NCBI RefSeq assembly: GCF_000406105.1
Contig: NZ_CM001974.1
Location: 1,185,150 to 1,249,149, forward strand
Direction of reading: 5' to 3'
DNA length: 64,000 nt
From: Dickeya chrysanthemi NCPPB 402
GTDB lineage: Bacteria; Pseudomonadota; Gammaproteobacteria; Enterobacterales; Enterobacteriaceae
Each line of letters begins with the position of its first letter. Positions within the stretch are counted from its first letter, which is position 1. This document shows, in pieces, positions 46,280 to 55,891 of the stretch. The position numbers were made by a program, and so were the translations under genes. The notes under the pieces were generated by a model, which worked only from the letters and a program-made list of their open reading frames with translations, was not told the DNA's origin and ran no database searches.

Positions 46280-46774
46280 TTAGTGATACAATCTTGAGTG
46301 AATTTTTAGTGTGGAAAAAGGTCTTGTGATTGTTTTTTCCTCTGGACGCATAATAAATCCATAGGTATTTCCATGCTGCGCCGCCCTTTGCAACCGCATT
46401 TTTTGTTCATGATTCAGTTCATCCGCTAACCAACACAATACGACGCTGTAATTACCGGTCATTAATGCTTTCTCCATGGCATCAACCGTAGACACTGGAT
46501 TGATACGGTGCAATTCGATCATTTTTTCCAGTGGCAACCCTGCCTGTTGCAGCCATAAACGGCTGAGTTTTTGCTGTGGCGACAGCCAGAGTAACCAGCG
46601 TGATTGCGTACCCAACTGTTGCAATAAAGGAAGCAGTAACGGCGTTAATACCGGATGATCATCGCCATAGACGATTTCACTGATGAAACCGCTGGAGGCG
46701 GCTTGAGGCATCGCGTTATTACTCAGACGTGACGTGTGACAAACATGACGAGAACGGATGGTTTGAGTACGCAT
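46280..46774 (-). CDS. sulA: SOS cell-division inhibitor SulA
   Basis: Binds FtsZ and blocks septation during the SOS response. The 164-residue product (E. coli: 169) contains FISEIVYGDDHPVLTPLLLP, LLWLSPQQKLSRLWLQQAGL, and ends with KIHSRLYH, the Lon-recognised type of C-terminal His. A near-perfect LexA box covers its promoter. It precedes ompA on the same strand and is divergent from sxy, as in E. coli. Confidence 0.95.
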   Translation of the reverse strand: MRTQTIRSRHVCHTSRLSNNAMPQAASSGFISEIVYGDDHPVLTPLLLPLLQQLGTQSRWLLWLSPQQKLSRLWLQQAGLPLEKMIELHRINPVSTVDAMEKALMTGNYSVVLCWLADELNHEQKMRLQRAAQHGNTYGFIMRPEEKTITRPFSTLKIHSRLYH

Positions 46775-46795
46775 GATTTCTTTACCTCACAGTAT

Positions 46796-46815
46796 TACTG
46801 TATGTGCGTACAGTA
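46796..46815 (-). promoter_or_regulatory. LexA (SOS) box of sulA
   Basis: TACTGTATGTGCGTACAGTA is a 20-bp near-palindrome containing CTGT-N8-ACAG and matches the LexA consensus at all but two or three central positions. It lies 22 bases upstream of the sulA start. Confidence 0.95.
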
Positions 46816-46993
46816 TCTTTTGTGTGAGCAAAGATCAACCGGAATTTCTGAAAGCGCTTCGCATAATCGTTATGTCGTTGCCTTCATAACATTTTTTGTA
46901 TTTGAAGAGGGTGTTTTGCTGTGTTTAATTAATTGTTCGCGTTACAGATGTATCTGGTAAACAGGGAAAAATATTCAATACAAGGAATGAGTA

Positions 46994-47623
46994 ATGAAAA
47001 AGCTATGTGAAAAAAGGATTTTACAGGCGAAAACAGTATTTTCCCCGCTGGGAAGTATCCTTTCTCGCTCACAATTTGGCGGCTACAGCATTGCAGTGGA
47101 TGGTGTGATTTTCGCTTTAGTCTCCAATGGTGAGCTTTATCTGCGTGCAGCACCTGATAATGAGGCGTTTTTTCTCGACAGGCAAACACCCAAACTTATC
47201 TATACCAAACGCGGTTTGCCGGTGCCGCTTAATTATTATCTGGTGGGGGAGGCGCTTTGGCAGGACGAATCCGTGCTGTTGGAATTGGCGTCGCGTGCCC
47301 TACAGGGGGCTCGTCAGGACAAAGCCGCCAGAATGCGTTGCATCAGATTAAAAGACCTACCGAATATCAATCATGACCTGGAGCGTTTACTCTGGAAGGT
47401 CGGGATTAGAAATATTGATGAATTACATCGTCTTGGTGCTAAAACCAGTTACCTCAAACTGCGGTCTGTCAGTCAGAATCTGAGCGTTAATGTGTTGCTG
47501 GCGCTGGCGGGTGCAATCTGTGGCGTCCATCAGGCGGCGTTACCGCAAGTCGTGCGCAGCGAACTGATTGAATGGTTCGAGAATACCAGTCTGCGTGCTA
47601 TCAGACCTCCCAGAATCAATTAG
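46994..47623 (+). CDS. sxy: Competence regulator Sxy/TfoX
   Basis: Acts with CRP at CRP-S promoters to switch on competence genes. The 209 residues contain the TfoX N-terminal domain (about 20-105; LGSILSRSQFGGYSIAVDGV, ELYLRAA, NYYLVGEALW) and the C-terminal helical domain (about 115-200; LKDLPNINHDLERLLWKVGI). AAGGAAT precedes the ATG. Gene order is conserved, divergent from sulA and convergent with yccS, whose stop it overlaps by 4 bases. Confidence 0.95.
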   Translation: MKKLCEKRILQAKTVFSPLGSILSRSQFGGYSIAVDGVIFALVSNGELYLRAAPDNEAFFLDRQTPKLIYTKRGLPVPLNYYLVGEALWQDESVLLELASRALQGARQDKAARMRCIRLKDLPNINHDLERLLWKVGIRNIDELHRLGAKTSYLKLRSVSQNLSVNVLLALAGAICGVHQAALPQVVRSELIEWFENTSLRAIRPPRIN

Positions 47624-49815
47624 GGCGCAGAGGTCTGTTGTCGATTCCGATGCATCGGTTCCTGTGTGTGATTTTCTTCGGCAATCATCTGATTTTTCAG
47701 TTGCGTCAGTTCCGGCAGCAGGCCGATGATCAGGTTCACCTGCTGCAGCAGTAATTGCCCTGTGCTGTCTTGTTCCGGTGACTGAGTATGAATACGGTTT
47801 TTCAGCGCTTCCAGTTCGCGGTCCAGTACCGCCTGGTCGCTGTTATCTTGATGAAGTGCGTCATCGACATAACAAACGGCATCATTGAGTAATTGCAGGG
47901 TTTCAGACGACTGAATGTGTTCGCGGTGAGCTCCCAACGTCGAGATATATCCCAGCAGGGTGTGGTTGAGGCACATTAACCGGAAGGCGTTTTCCCGCAT
48001 ACCAGGGCGGGCGTGGGGTTCTGCCGACATGTTGGACACCACTGAAGCCAGCTCCGCATCGCTATTGTGGGCATCGCGACGAGCGATGCGATAAGGCAAT
48101 CCGTTATCTTTGCCTTGATGATATTGGAGCATGATGGCATCGAGATAGCGGCAATTCCGCATCATCGCTTTATTTATCACGGCGGGAAGACCGCGGAATT
48201 TCCAGTCCGGCCAGATAAAACTGACCGCTGCCCAGGCAATACCACAGCCCGCCAACGTGTCGACTACCCTGGGAATGGCAACCTCCAGCCCTTCGCCCAA
48301 TAAATTAAAACACATCAATACCAGCAGCGTGATAAACAGCGTGGCTTGGGCGTATTGCACGGTGCGGAAGGCAAAAAACAAGACGCCGCTGATAACAATC
48401 AGCGCCAGTTGTCCTTCCAGAGAGGGCACGATATACAGCAAAGGAACGCCGATGAGTACGCCGCCCAGCGTTCCGACAATACGTAGGGCTAAACGTCGGC
48501 GGGTTGCGTTGTAGTTAGGCTGACAGACAAACAGGCTGGTCAACAGGATCCAGTAGCCGTGTTGTAACCCGGTTAATTGAATAATCGCGTAGCCGATGCA
48601 CAGTACCAGCGACATACGAACCGCATGACGAAATAGTGAGGATTGCGGCGTCAGGTGACGGCTGATACGTAACCTGATATCACTCCAGCCGGTAATTTTA
48701 TCGTCTGAAAGCCGGCTTTCCGCCGTAAGACGGTGATTGTGGCGTTCCAGCGTCTGCTCGGACTGGATATTGATGAATTGGGCGTCAATTGCTCGCAAGT
48801 TATTGAGTAAATGGCGTAATGCCTTGATGTACAACGTTTCTATCCCTTGAGCGGCTAACCTGTCGATAGCTGCATCAAGATGAAAGAAGGCTCGCTCAAT
48901 ACGGTAATCATGCTGATATTTTTGTTGCAGCAAAATGGATTGAGATACTTGCTGGCAGGCGCGCGATAACATAAATAGCAAACGCTGAAACCGAAACGGC
49001 ACATCGCTGTAGCGCAGCATCTGTCGCAGTTGTTCGTATTGGATATGTGCCGAGCTGGCGCGTTCGTGGATATCCTGCGCGACAAAATAATAGTGTAACG
49101 TGCGTCGGGTTCCGCGCTGGCCGCGGTCGCCGCGCAACCGAGTCAGTAGCGACGCCTTAGCCTGATTGAGCGTATCAACCAACTGGCCGTTGGCCATCGC
49201 CACGTCAATCAACGGTTGGTCGTTATCATCAAGATCAGGGTCAAACAGATTGGATTTGGTTTCCAGATAATGGGCCAACTGCTGGTAGCAACGAGCCAGG
49301 TTGTCCTGAAGCGGTCGAATAGGAAACAGCAAGTGGCCGAGTAGGGTCAGCAAGTTGTACCACAATGCCCCCAACAACAGCAGAAACGGTTGCTGGTACC
49401 AGTCGTTGTAAAGCGATATACCCAGCATGGTGTAGATGGCAATCAGCAGTGCGCCAAACGCGATGGTGGCATAGCGTTGCCCCAGTGAGCCCAGTAGAAT
49501 AAAGCTCCAGGTTGAACCGGCCAGCCCAATGGCGAATAACCAGGGATGCGGGTAGAGCAGTTCGATTGACACCGAGGCGACCAGGAAACAGGCAAGCGTA
49601 ATGATCAAATTAAACAGACGGCCGGACAACCGGTCATCGAGGTCTGTCAGCGCGGCGGCGACGACCCCCAGCGTTAAAGGAATGGTGCTGGTCGATACTC
49701 CCAGCCACCAAGGGACGAGCGCCACACCACTGAGTGCGATGAGAATCCGTAGATTATACAGCCAGCTACTGTTATAGATGACCTGCCGCAGGTTGGTTGT
49801 GACGTTCAGTTGCAC
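47620..49815 (-). CDS. yccS: YccS/FUSC-family inner-membrane transporter
   Basis: A 731-residue protein (E. coli: 717) with two hydrophobic blocks (about 20-175 and 395-520), each of several helices, separated by and followed by cytoplasmic helical regions. This is the FUSC/YccS plan, related to the aromatic-acid exporter AaeB. Signatures are TIPLTLGVVAAALTDLDDRL and WILLTSLFVCQPNYNATRRR. Translation seems to begin at GTG (49815). Function is not established. yccF lies just upstream on the same strand. Confidence 0.92.
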   Translation of the reverse strand: MQLNVTTNLRQVIYNSSWLYNLRILIALSGVALVPWWLGVSTSTIPLTLGVVAAALTDLDDRLSGRLFNLIITLACFLVASVSIELLYPHPWLFAIGLAGSTWSFILLGSLGQRYATIAFGALLIAIYTMLGISLYNDWYQQPFLLLLGALWYNLLTLLGHLLFPIRPLQDNLARCYQQLAHYLETKSNLFDPDLDDNDQPLIDVAMANGQLVDTLNQAKASLLTRLRGDRGQRGTRRTLHYYFVAQDIHERASSAHIQYEQLRQMLRYSDVPFRFQRLLFMLSRACQQVSQSILLQQKYQHDYRIERAFFHLDAAIDRLAAQGIETLYIKALRHLLNNLRAIDAQFINIQSEQTLERHNHRLTAESRLSDDKITGWSDIRLRISRHLTPQSSLFRHAVRMSLVLCIGYAIIQLTGLQHGYWILLTSLFVCQPNYNATRRRLALRIVGTLGGVLIGVPLLYIVPSLEGQLALIVISGVLFFAFRTVQYAQATLFITLLVLMCFNLLGEGLEVAIPRVVDTLAGCGIAWAAVSFIWPDWKFRGLPAVINKAMMRNCRYLDAIMLQYHQGKDNGLPYRIARRDAHNSDAELASVVSNMSAEPHARPGMRENAFRLMCLNHTLLGYISTLGAHREHIQSSETLQLLNDAVCYVDDALHQDNSDQAVLDRELEALKNRIHTQSPEQDSTGQLLLQQVNLIIGLLPELTQLKNQMIAEENHTQEPMHRNRQQTSAP

Positions 49816-49833
49816 GATGATGACCCGCTTTGG

Positions 49834-50279
49834 TTACTGATAACGCCGACGGGCGTTGGCTTCTCTTGCGGCGCGCGCTTCTTCCACCGACACGACGCGA
49901 CGTCCCACCGGCCAGAGTGCGATGGCGGCGATTTTGAAATTGGCGATGCCCACCGGGATGCCGATAATCGTCAGACATTGCGCGATACCGCTGGCAATGT
50001 GCGACAGGCACAGCCACCAGCCGAAAAAGACCAGCCAGAATACATTTAGCAGAGTACCGCCGGCATTAAGCAGCGTATTTTTTGCTCAGGCTGCAGTTCG
50101 TCGACATGAATGGCTTCATTACCATAGGGTAACAGTGAGAGTTTGGTGATTTCCCAGCATGAGCGTGTCAGCGGCAGGGTAAAGACCAATACAATGCTGA
50201 CCGCCGTGGCCAGCAGCCAGGCGAGCGTGGTGAAAAAACCACCCAGCACGAAATTCAGGATATTAAGTACGGCTCGCAT
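49834..50279 (-). pseudogene. yccF: YccF inner-membrane protein, frameshifted
   Basis: From 50279 the gene reads MRAVLNILNFVLGGFFTTLA and on to HVDELQPEQK, then leaves the frame at a T6 run (50078-50083, plus strand). Shifting one base restores NTLLNAGGTLLNVFWLVFFG and GIPVGIANFKIAAIALWPVG to a stop at 49834. The span is 446 bases, one short of the 447 of the 148-residue E. coli gene. As written, the product stops after about 77 residues and loses its second DUF307 repeat. A sequencing error in the run is quite possible. Confidence 0.88.
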
Positions 50280-50432
50280 GATATGAACACCCTCGGTCAA
50301 ACCCTATGACGGGAAACGAATTATCACATTATTAGCCGGGTTATTCTAACGTGTTTTTCTGGCTAGAGCGTGGGGTCGGATAGCGGTTACACTACAACTT
50401 TGAACATTTCTTCTGAAAATGGCACAGCGCTC

Positions 50433-52490
50433 ATGGAACTGAAATCGACCTCGTTGGGTAAGCATCTGGCACAGCATCCCTACAACCGTGTGCAATTGCT
50501 GAATGCCGGTGTCAATGTCAGCGGCGACCGACACGAATACCTCATCCCCTTTAATCAGTTGCTGGCGATTCGCTGTAAGAAAGGGTTGATCTGGGGAGAG
50601 CTGGAATTCGAGTTGCCGGAGAACAAGGTGGTGCGTTTGCACGGTACGGAATGGCAGGAAACGCAGCAGTTTTTCCGTCATCTGTTCAAGTCCTGGCAGA
50701 GCTGGAGTCAGGAGATGAGCGAGGTGTGCAAAGACGTATTGCAGCAACTGGCGGAGAAGATTACGACGCAGGAAACGGTAGATGGCTGGTTCAGCCGTCA
50801 GACACTGATGCGCGTTCAACAAGCGATCCGAAGCGGGTTCGCCGCGTTGCCGTTACCATTGGCGCGTTTGGATGAATTTGAACATTGCCGGGACAATTAT
50901 CAGCGTTGTCTGCGTTGGTTGGAGCAGGGGGAGACCCTGCGTCAGCAAGCCAACCAGCTCTGGACGGAAACCACGTTGGTCGGGCACAAAGCCTTTTTCG
51001 ATACGGTGGAAAGCTCACCGTTGAACCCCAGTCAGTGCCGGGCGGTAGTGAATGGCGAAAATGCCGTGCTGGTGTTGGCCGGCGCAGGCAGCGGCAAAAC
51101 CTCGGTATTGGTGGCGCGAGCCGCCTGGTTGCTGCATCGGGCCGAGGCGTCGCCTGAGCAGATCTTATTATTGGCATTTGGTCGGCAAGCTGCGGATGAA
51201 ATGAACGGCCGTATTCATGAGCGGCTGCATACTGATGAGGTTCAGGCGAAGACGTTTCATGCGTTGGCGCTGCACATTATCCAGCAGTGCAGCCGTAAGG
51301 CTCCGGTCATCAGTCGGCTGGAAACCGACGGCGCGCACCGGCGCGCATTTCTGATCCAGCACTGGCAGCAGCAGTGTGACGAAAAGAAAACTCAGGCGAA
51401 AGGCTGGCGGCAGTGGTTGACCGAAGAACTGGAATGGACGTTGCCTGAGGGAAATTTTTGGCAGGATGAGACCATCGCATCAAGATTGGCCGGGCGGCTG
51501 GAGCGCTGGTTAGGGGTGATGCGGATGCAAGGCGGCACCCAAAGCGAGATGCTGGCATTGGCCGACGACGAAACCCGGCCGCTATTCCAGCAACGGTTAA
51601 GATTAATGGCGCCACTGCTGAAAGCATGGAAAAAAGCCTTGAAGGATGAAGGTGCCGTCGATTTTTCCGGTTTGATCCACCAGGCGGTCAACTATCTGGA
51701 TAAGGGTCGTTTTGTCAGCCCGTGGCGGCATATTCTGGTGGATGAATTTCAGGACATCTCCCCTCAGCGCGCTCGTTTGCTGGAAGCGTTGCGCCGACAA
51801 TCGCCGGAGAGCAGCCTGTTTGCGGTTGGCGATGACTGGCAGGCTATTTACCGGTTTAGTGGTGCAGAATTAACGCTCACCACGGCATTTGAGCAGCATT
51901 TCGGCGAAGGCGCGCAATGTGTATTGGATACCACCTATCGCTTTAACCATCGCATCGGCGAGATCGCCAACCGGTTTATTCAGCAAAATCCGGCCCAGTT
52001 AAAAAAAGTGCTTAATAGCTTGCGAGACGGCGATAGAAAATCGGTGGTGTTGTTGCCGCAAGAACAGTTGGATGCCTTGCTGGATAAGATGAGCGGTTAT
52101 GTGGCGGCACAGGCGCGTATACTGGTGTTGGCGCGTTATCACCATTTGCGCCCTGATGTATTGGATAAGGCGCAGACCCGTTGGCCGCATTTGAACCTCC
52201 ATTTCATGACGATTCATGCCAGCAAAGGGCAACAAGCGGATTACGTGATTGTGTTGGGGTTGCATGAAGGACGCGACGGTTTTCCCGCGCCGCCGCGAGA
52301 GTCCGTGCTGGAAGCGGTCTTGCTCCCTCGGCCAGAATCTTTTCCGGATGCAGAGGAGCGCCGATTATTATATGTCGCGTTGACCCGTGCCAGGCATCAG
52401 GTGTGGTTGATGTATGATCGCGACGAACCCTCGGTGTTTGTCGATGATTTGCACCAGTTAGGGGTGCCGATGCAGCGCAAGCCCGGCTAA
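50433..52490 (+). CDS. helD: DNA helicase IV
   Basis: A 3'-5' superfamily 1 helicase. The 685 residues (E. coli: 684) carry an N-terminal domain (MELKSTSLGKHLAQHPYNRV, VRLHGTEWQETQQF), Walker A GAGSGKTS (217-224), the DEFQDISP Walker B motif, GDDWQAIYRFSGAE, and the late motifs TIHASKGQQADYV and RLLYVALTRARHQVW. Start 50433 is chosen by homology over 50370. It is divergent from yccF and converges with mgsA at a shared terminator. Confidence 0.96.
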   Translation: MELKSTSLGKHLAQHPYNRVQLLNAGVNVSGDRHEYLIPFNQLLAIRCKKGLIWGELEFELPENKVVRLHGTEWQETQQFFRHLFKSWQSWSQEMSEVCKDVLQQLAEKITTQETVDGWFSRQTLMRVQQAIRSGFAALPLPLARLDEFEHCRDNYQRCLRWLEQGETLRQQANQLWTETTLVGHKAFFDTVESSPLNPSQCRAVVNGENAVLVLAGAGSGKTSVLVARAAWLLHRAEASPEQILLLAFGRQAADEMNGRIHERLHTDEVQAKTFHALALHIIQQCSRKAPVISRLETDGAHRRAFLIQHWQQQCDEKKTQAKGWRQWLTEELEWTLPEGNFWQDETIASRLAGRLERWLGVMRMQGGTQSEMLALADDETRPLFQQRLRLMAPLLKAWKKALKDEGAVDFSGLIHQAVNYLDKGRFVSPWRHILVDEFQDISPQRARLLEALRRQSPESSLFAVGDDWQAIYRFSGAELTLTTAFEQHFGEGAQCVLDTTYRFNHRIGEIANRFIQQNPAQLKKVLNSLRDGDRKSVVLLPQEQLDALLDKMSGYVAAQARILVLARYHHLRPDVLDKAQTRWPHLNLHFMTIHASKGQQADYVIVLGLHEGRDGFPAPPRESVLEAVLLPRPESFPDAEERRLLYVALTRARHQVWLMYDRDEPSVFVDDLHQLGVPMQRKPG

Positions 52491-52523
52491 CGGCTGTCGT
52501 TTTATTTATGTCTGCCGGTGAGA

Positions 52524-52553
52524 GAAAACTGGCCGGGAAATCGACCAGTTTTC
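52524..52553. terminator. Shared terminator of helD and mgsA
   Basis: GAAAACTGG (52524-52532) and CCAGTTTTC (52545-52553) form a perfect 9-bp stem midway between the converging genes. The A/T outer part provides T residues in both directions. Confidence 0.7.
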
Positions 52554-52569
52554 ATGGAAAACAGAGCGG

Positions 52570-53028
52570 TTATTTCAGCCGTCCCTGAAGGTAACGCTGA
52601 TAGTCAGGAATGGTGACGGAAACCAACTGGCGGAATAGCGTGGAATTGATCAGGAAGTCTGCCGTCGAGCGGTTGGTGGCGACCGGAATATTCCACACCG
52701 TAGCCAGCCGCAGCAACGCTTTGACGTCAGGGTCATGCGGCACGGCGTTGAGCGGATCCCAGAAAAAAATCAGCATGTCGATTTTCCCTTCCGAGATCAG
52801 GGCTCCCACCTGCTGATCACCGCCCATCGGCCCGCTCAGCATGCTTCTGACCGGCAGTCCGGTATGGAGTTGAATCAGGTTGCCTGTCGTGCCGGTAGCA
52901 TACAAATGGTGTTCCGCCAGTTGGCTTTTGTTGGCGCTAACCCATTCCAGCAGCGATTCTTTACAGTGATCGTGCGCAACCAGTGCAATGTGCTTATGCA
53001 CCTCGATTGTGCGGGTGGTGTACTCCAT
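52570..53028 (-). CDS. mgsA: Methylglyoxal synthase
   Basis: Converts dihydroxyacetone phosphate to methylglyoxal and phosphate, a bypass of lower glycolysis under phosphate limitation. The 152 residues equal the E. coli length. Active-site residues are visible: H19 (LVAHDHCK), D71 ([10 protein letters not shown]) and H98 (VPHDPDVK), plus the phosphate-binding ATGTTGN. It is a single gene, convergent with helD. Confidence 0.97.
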   Translation of the reverse strand: MEYTTRTIEVHKHIALVAHDHCKESLLEWVSANKSQLAEHHLYATGTTGNLIQLHTGLPVRSMLSGPMGGDQQVGALISEGKIDMLIFFWDPLNAVPHDPDVKALLRLATVWNIPVATNRSTADFLINSTLFRQLVSVTIPDYQRYLQGRLK

Positions 53029-53170
53029 GGCGACATCCTTCGAACAGTATAATTTCGAACAGTATAGTTTTTACAGATTACGGAAACGTGGTTTCAGTGG
53101 AAAGTAGCAGACTGAAAAAATGCGAGCATCTTTCCAAAAACGGCGCTTTTTGTCTGTAAAATCAGCATGC

Positions 53171-53818
53171 TTATTGGGTTTCTCTGTCTCTTGCCCATTC
53201 GAGAAAACGCTGGCGTGTGCTTTTGTCCGCTTGCTGAAACCAGTACTGCATGATGCTGAGCGGATCCAGTGGATTGGCTGTGGTGCTGGTTGTTGTCGAC
53301 GCCTTTGCCGGCGATTGTGGGGCGAACGCGATAACGGCTGCCGGTTGGCCTGAACGATTGTAATCAGCCATGCGTTTTTCGATTTCACCGGCTAAGTCCG
53401 TTTCGCCGACAGGCAGAACATCGGTACGAATCGAGATAGGCAGACTTTTGCCGTCTACCCATTGGTAATTGGGGGATTGGCTGAAACTCCGTCGCGCTGC
53501 GGCGTCTTCCAAGTCAGGCAGTCGAACAGAGACTTCATTCAGATTGCGGGCGTCAAATACCGTGATCAGGCCCGGCGAACGGTAAGTCTGTTTTATTCCC
53601 ATCGGTGCATTAACAGACTTCAGTACCTGAAAGACGATCTGGTGAGAGCCTTTTTCCAGCTCGAGACTGTCGGCGCCATTAAGGAGTGAACCGGAGACCT
53701 TTTTCCCATCGACCATCATCAATTCGATATCAGGCCTGAGTTTCAGCGTCGTCGCCATCGCCAGAGAACTGAGCGTGAGCAACCACAATGTGGCGGCGAT
53801 AGCGGAAATGGTTTTCAT
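53171..53818 (-). CDS. yccT: DUF2057 family periplasmic protein YccT (CsgI)
   Basis: A 215-residue exported protein with signal peptide MKTISAIAATLWLLTLSSLA followed by MATTLKLRPDIELMMVDGKK. The middle contains the DUF2057 text GSHQIVFQVLKSV and VFDARNLNEVSVRLP. E. coli YccT was renamed CsgI after it was found to restrain curli assembly; no curli genes are seen here. Start 53818 gives the signal peptide; the open frame runs back to 53866. Confidence 0.9.
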   Translation of the reverse strand: MKTISAIAATLWLLTLSSLAMATTLKLRPDIELMMVDGKKVSGSLLNGADSLELEKGSHQIVFQVLKSVNAPMGIKQTYRSPGLITVFDARNLNEVSVRLPDLEDAAARRSFSQSPNYQWVDGKSLPISIRTDVLPVGETDLAGEIEKRMADYNRSGQPAAVIAFAPQSPAKASTTTSTTANPLDPLSIMQYWFQQADKSTRQRFLEWARDRETQ

Positions 53819-54066
53819 ACATGCCTCATGATAAATCTCGTTACCATATTGTTCAATAATGAACATAGTGTGTCAAAATTTAAAAAATGAAATATTTTGT
53901 TATTAATCGACGGCTGTTCAGCAAGGGGCGCGTGTTGCTGCCGATGGATTTTGCAGGCCGGGCGTATGGGCGCAGAGATTCTGCGTTACACTGATAGCAG
54001 ACAGCGCCGGGACGTTGGCATTACCGCTAAGCGCTGCCTGTCGGGTGAATAGTCACGGAGGCAACC

Positions 54067-54480
54067 ATGCAAGACAACGACATTAAAGCGTTACTCAATC
54101 AGGTGAAAACCATTGCGTTGGTCGGTGCCAGCGAGAACCCTTCGCGCCCCAGCTACGTGGTGATGGCCTATCTGCTTGGGCAAGGTTATCGGGTTATTCC
54201 GGTCAGCCCACGTCTGGCAGGGCAAACTCTGCTGGGGCAAGTTGCCTATGCGTCATTGGCTGAGATTCCAGAGCCGGTCGATATGGTGGATATCTTTCGC
54301 CAGCCGGATGCCGCGTTTGAAGTAGCTCAGGAGGCTATTGCTATTGGCGCACGCGTGTTGTGGTTGCAGATTGGCGTGATCAATGAAGCGGCGGCAGTAC
54401 TGGCGCATGACGCCGGCTTATCGGTGGTGATGGATCGTTGTCCGAAAATTGAAATTCCCCGGCTGGGGCTGGAGAAATAG
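54067..54480 (+). CDS. yccU: CoA-binding domain protein YccU
   Basis: A 137-residue single-domain Rossmann protein (CoA_binding_2): TIALVGASENPSRPSYVVMA, GYRVIPVSPRLAGQTLLG, DMVDIFRQPDAAFEVAQEA, and VVMDRCPKIEIPRL at the end. It has the same fold as the CoA-binding part of succinyl-CoA ligase, but the cellular role is unknown. ACGGAGG precedes the start. Position and direction between yccT and hspQ are as in E. coli. Confidence 0.94.
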   Translation: MQDNDIKALLNQVKTIALVGASENPSRPSYVVMAYLLGQGYRVIPVSPRLAGQTLLGQVAYASLAEIPEPVDMVDIFRQPDAAFEVAQEAIAIGARVLWLQIGVINEAAAVLAHDAGLSVVMDRCPKIEIPRLGLEK

Positions 54481-54554
54481 GTTTTCGCCTCATGCTCCGA
54501 TAAGGAACAACACTGACGGTAAACGTGCGCTGTCACATGGCAATCGTCGCATAA

Positions 54555-54863
54555 TTAGTGCAGCAGACGTGGTGCGCGGCGCCGAATCGTGGCGGCCAGT
54601 TCGTCCAGGGATGGATGATCGATGGGGTTGGGGTCCTCGTTGATCAGTTGTTCTTCCGCCAGATAAGTATGAATGGGGCGACCATGCTCGTCTTCCATCA
54701 CTACGTGATACCAGGGCGCCGTTCGCAAGGTGTCATTGGCCGAAAGTTCCTCCCACTTTGGTTGTTCGAGAGAGTACTCAGGATCAATATCGATAACTAC
54801 GCCGGGATACCCCAGTAGCTTATGACGAATCTGCTGTCCGATGGTGAATTTACAGTTAATCAT
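54555..54863 (-). CDS. hspQ: Heat shock protein HspQ
   Basis: A small protein that binds hemimethylated oriC DNA and modulates Lon protease specificity in E. coli. The 102 residues (E. coli: 105) begin [20 protein letters not shown], with [26 protein letters not shown] and HTYLAEEQL. It is normally followed by rlmI and yccX; here the 200 bases upstream hold no rlmI gene. Confidence 0.95.
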   Translation of the reverse strand: MINCKFTIGQQIRHKLLGYPGVVIDIDPEYSLEQPKWEELSANDTLRTAPWYHVVMEDEHGRPIHTYLAEEQLINEDPNPIDHPSLDELAATIRRRAPRLLH

Positions 54864-55064
54864 ATGACCTCCCGAGAAACGTATTACGTACCTTAAATGG
54901 GGGGATGGGGCGTGATTTTCAAGTCATCCGGCGCGGCAGAGATTTTTATCACGGTAACTAACCAGTCACACTTGCTCTTGTCTTAATCATAGGCTGAGTA
55001 ATAGTAAAAAGGCGTTAAGTTCGATGCATTTTTACACTGCATCCCATGTGATTAAGGAGGACAT

Positions 55065-55343
55065 ATGCCGACAGTATCTGTGATTGCGTGGGTGTACGGA
55101 ATGGTACAAGGGGTGGGATTTCGCTATCACACTCAATTGCAAGCCCGCCAGTTGGGTGTGTGTGGTTATGTCCGCAACTGTGACGACGGCAGCGTGGAGG
55201 TCGTCGCCAGTGGAGAGCACCAGGCTGTAGAGCAACTGATGGCCTGGCTGAAGCAGGGAGGGCCGCGCCACGCCCGGGTGGACAAGGTTCTGATTGAACC
55301 CCATCCCGTTACCGATGAGCGTGATTTTACTATTCGTTATTAA
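55065..55343 (+). CDS. yccX: Acylphosphatase
   Basis: Hydrolyses the carboxyl-phosphate bond of acylphosphates. The 92 residues show the ferredoxin-like acylphosphatase pattern [20 protein letters not shown] with the catalytic Arg in GVGFRYH, and [17 protein letters not shown] with the catalytic Asn. AAGGAGGACAT sits before the ATG. The last codons form the first unit of a 17-bp tandem repeat that continues past the stop. Confidence 0.95.
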   Translation: MPTVSVIAWVYGMVQGVGFRYHTQLQARQLGVCGYVRNCDDGSVEVVASGEHQAVEQLMAWLKQGGPRHARVDKVLIEPHPVTDERDFTIRY

Positions 55344-55400
55344 AACCTGGTCGTTATTAAAACCCTGTCGTTATTAAACCCAGGTCGTTATTAAGCCTGG
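55333..55400 (+). repeat. Four 17-bp tandem repeats across the yccX stop
   Basis: Four units occur at 55333-55349, 55350-55366, 55367-55383 and 55384-55400, each built on (G/T)TCGTTATTAA plus six or so variable bases (AACCTG, AACCCT, ACCCAG, GCCTGG). The first unit includes the final codons and stop of yccX. Each copy repeats the CGT-TAT-TAA ending. The last two also form a CCCAGG/CCTGGG stem that could end transcripts toward tusE. Confidence 0.9.
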
Positions 55401-55410
55401 GGCCGAATAT

Positions 55411-55740
55411 TCAGATGCATTTTACCGGTTTCGGCAGCCCGGCGATTTTCGTGGCCTGTTTGGCCGGGCCTTTGGGAAACAGGCGATAGAGATAGCGGCT
55501 GTTGCCTTTTTCCTCGCCGTATTTCTGCGCCATGGCTTTCACCAACATGCGGATGGCGGGCGAGGTATTGAATTCGAGGTAAAACGCTCGGACAAAACGA
55601 ACGACTTCCCAGTGCGCGTCGGTGAGCGTGATGCCTTCTTGTTCCGCCAGTATCGGGGCCATGCCCTCTTGCCAGTCGCGGCTGTCTTTCAGATATCCCT
55701 GAGCATCGGTTTCGATGACTCGGTCTTCAAACACTAACAT
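55411..55740 (-). CDS. tusE: Sulfurtransferase TusE
   Basis: DsrC-family sulfur carrier that accepts persulfide from TusBCD and passes it to MnmA for 2-thiolation of tRNA wobble uridine. The 109 residues match the E. coli length. [20 protein letters not shown] and [20 protein letters not shown] are conserved, and the C-terminus KPVKCI has the essential penultimate cysteine C108. Convergent with yccX. Confidence 0.97.
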   Translation of the reverse strand: MLVFEDRVIETDAQGYLKDSRDWQEGMAPILAEQEGITLTDAHWEVVRFVRAFYLEFNTSPAIRMLVKAMAQKYGEEKGNSRYLYRLFPKGPAKQATKIAGLPKPVKCI

Positions 55741-55891
55741 ATTGCCTCGGTATCACGTGAAAACGCGCCTAGTCTAGCAAACTTTAAGGGATACGCAGAA
55801 GATAGTGCGCTGACCGGTATGAATATCGTGTTGGCTAACAGCAACAAGGCGCCCGAAGGCGCCTTGTCTGACAGTCTGACAGCGGGAAGAT

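Noticed and set aside
49772..50017. Separate basic 81-codon minus-strand gene upstream of yccS
   Set aside because: It is an out-of-frame reading of the yccF 3' half.
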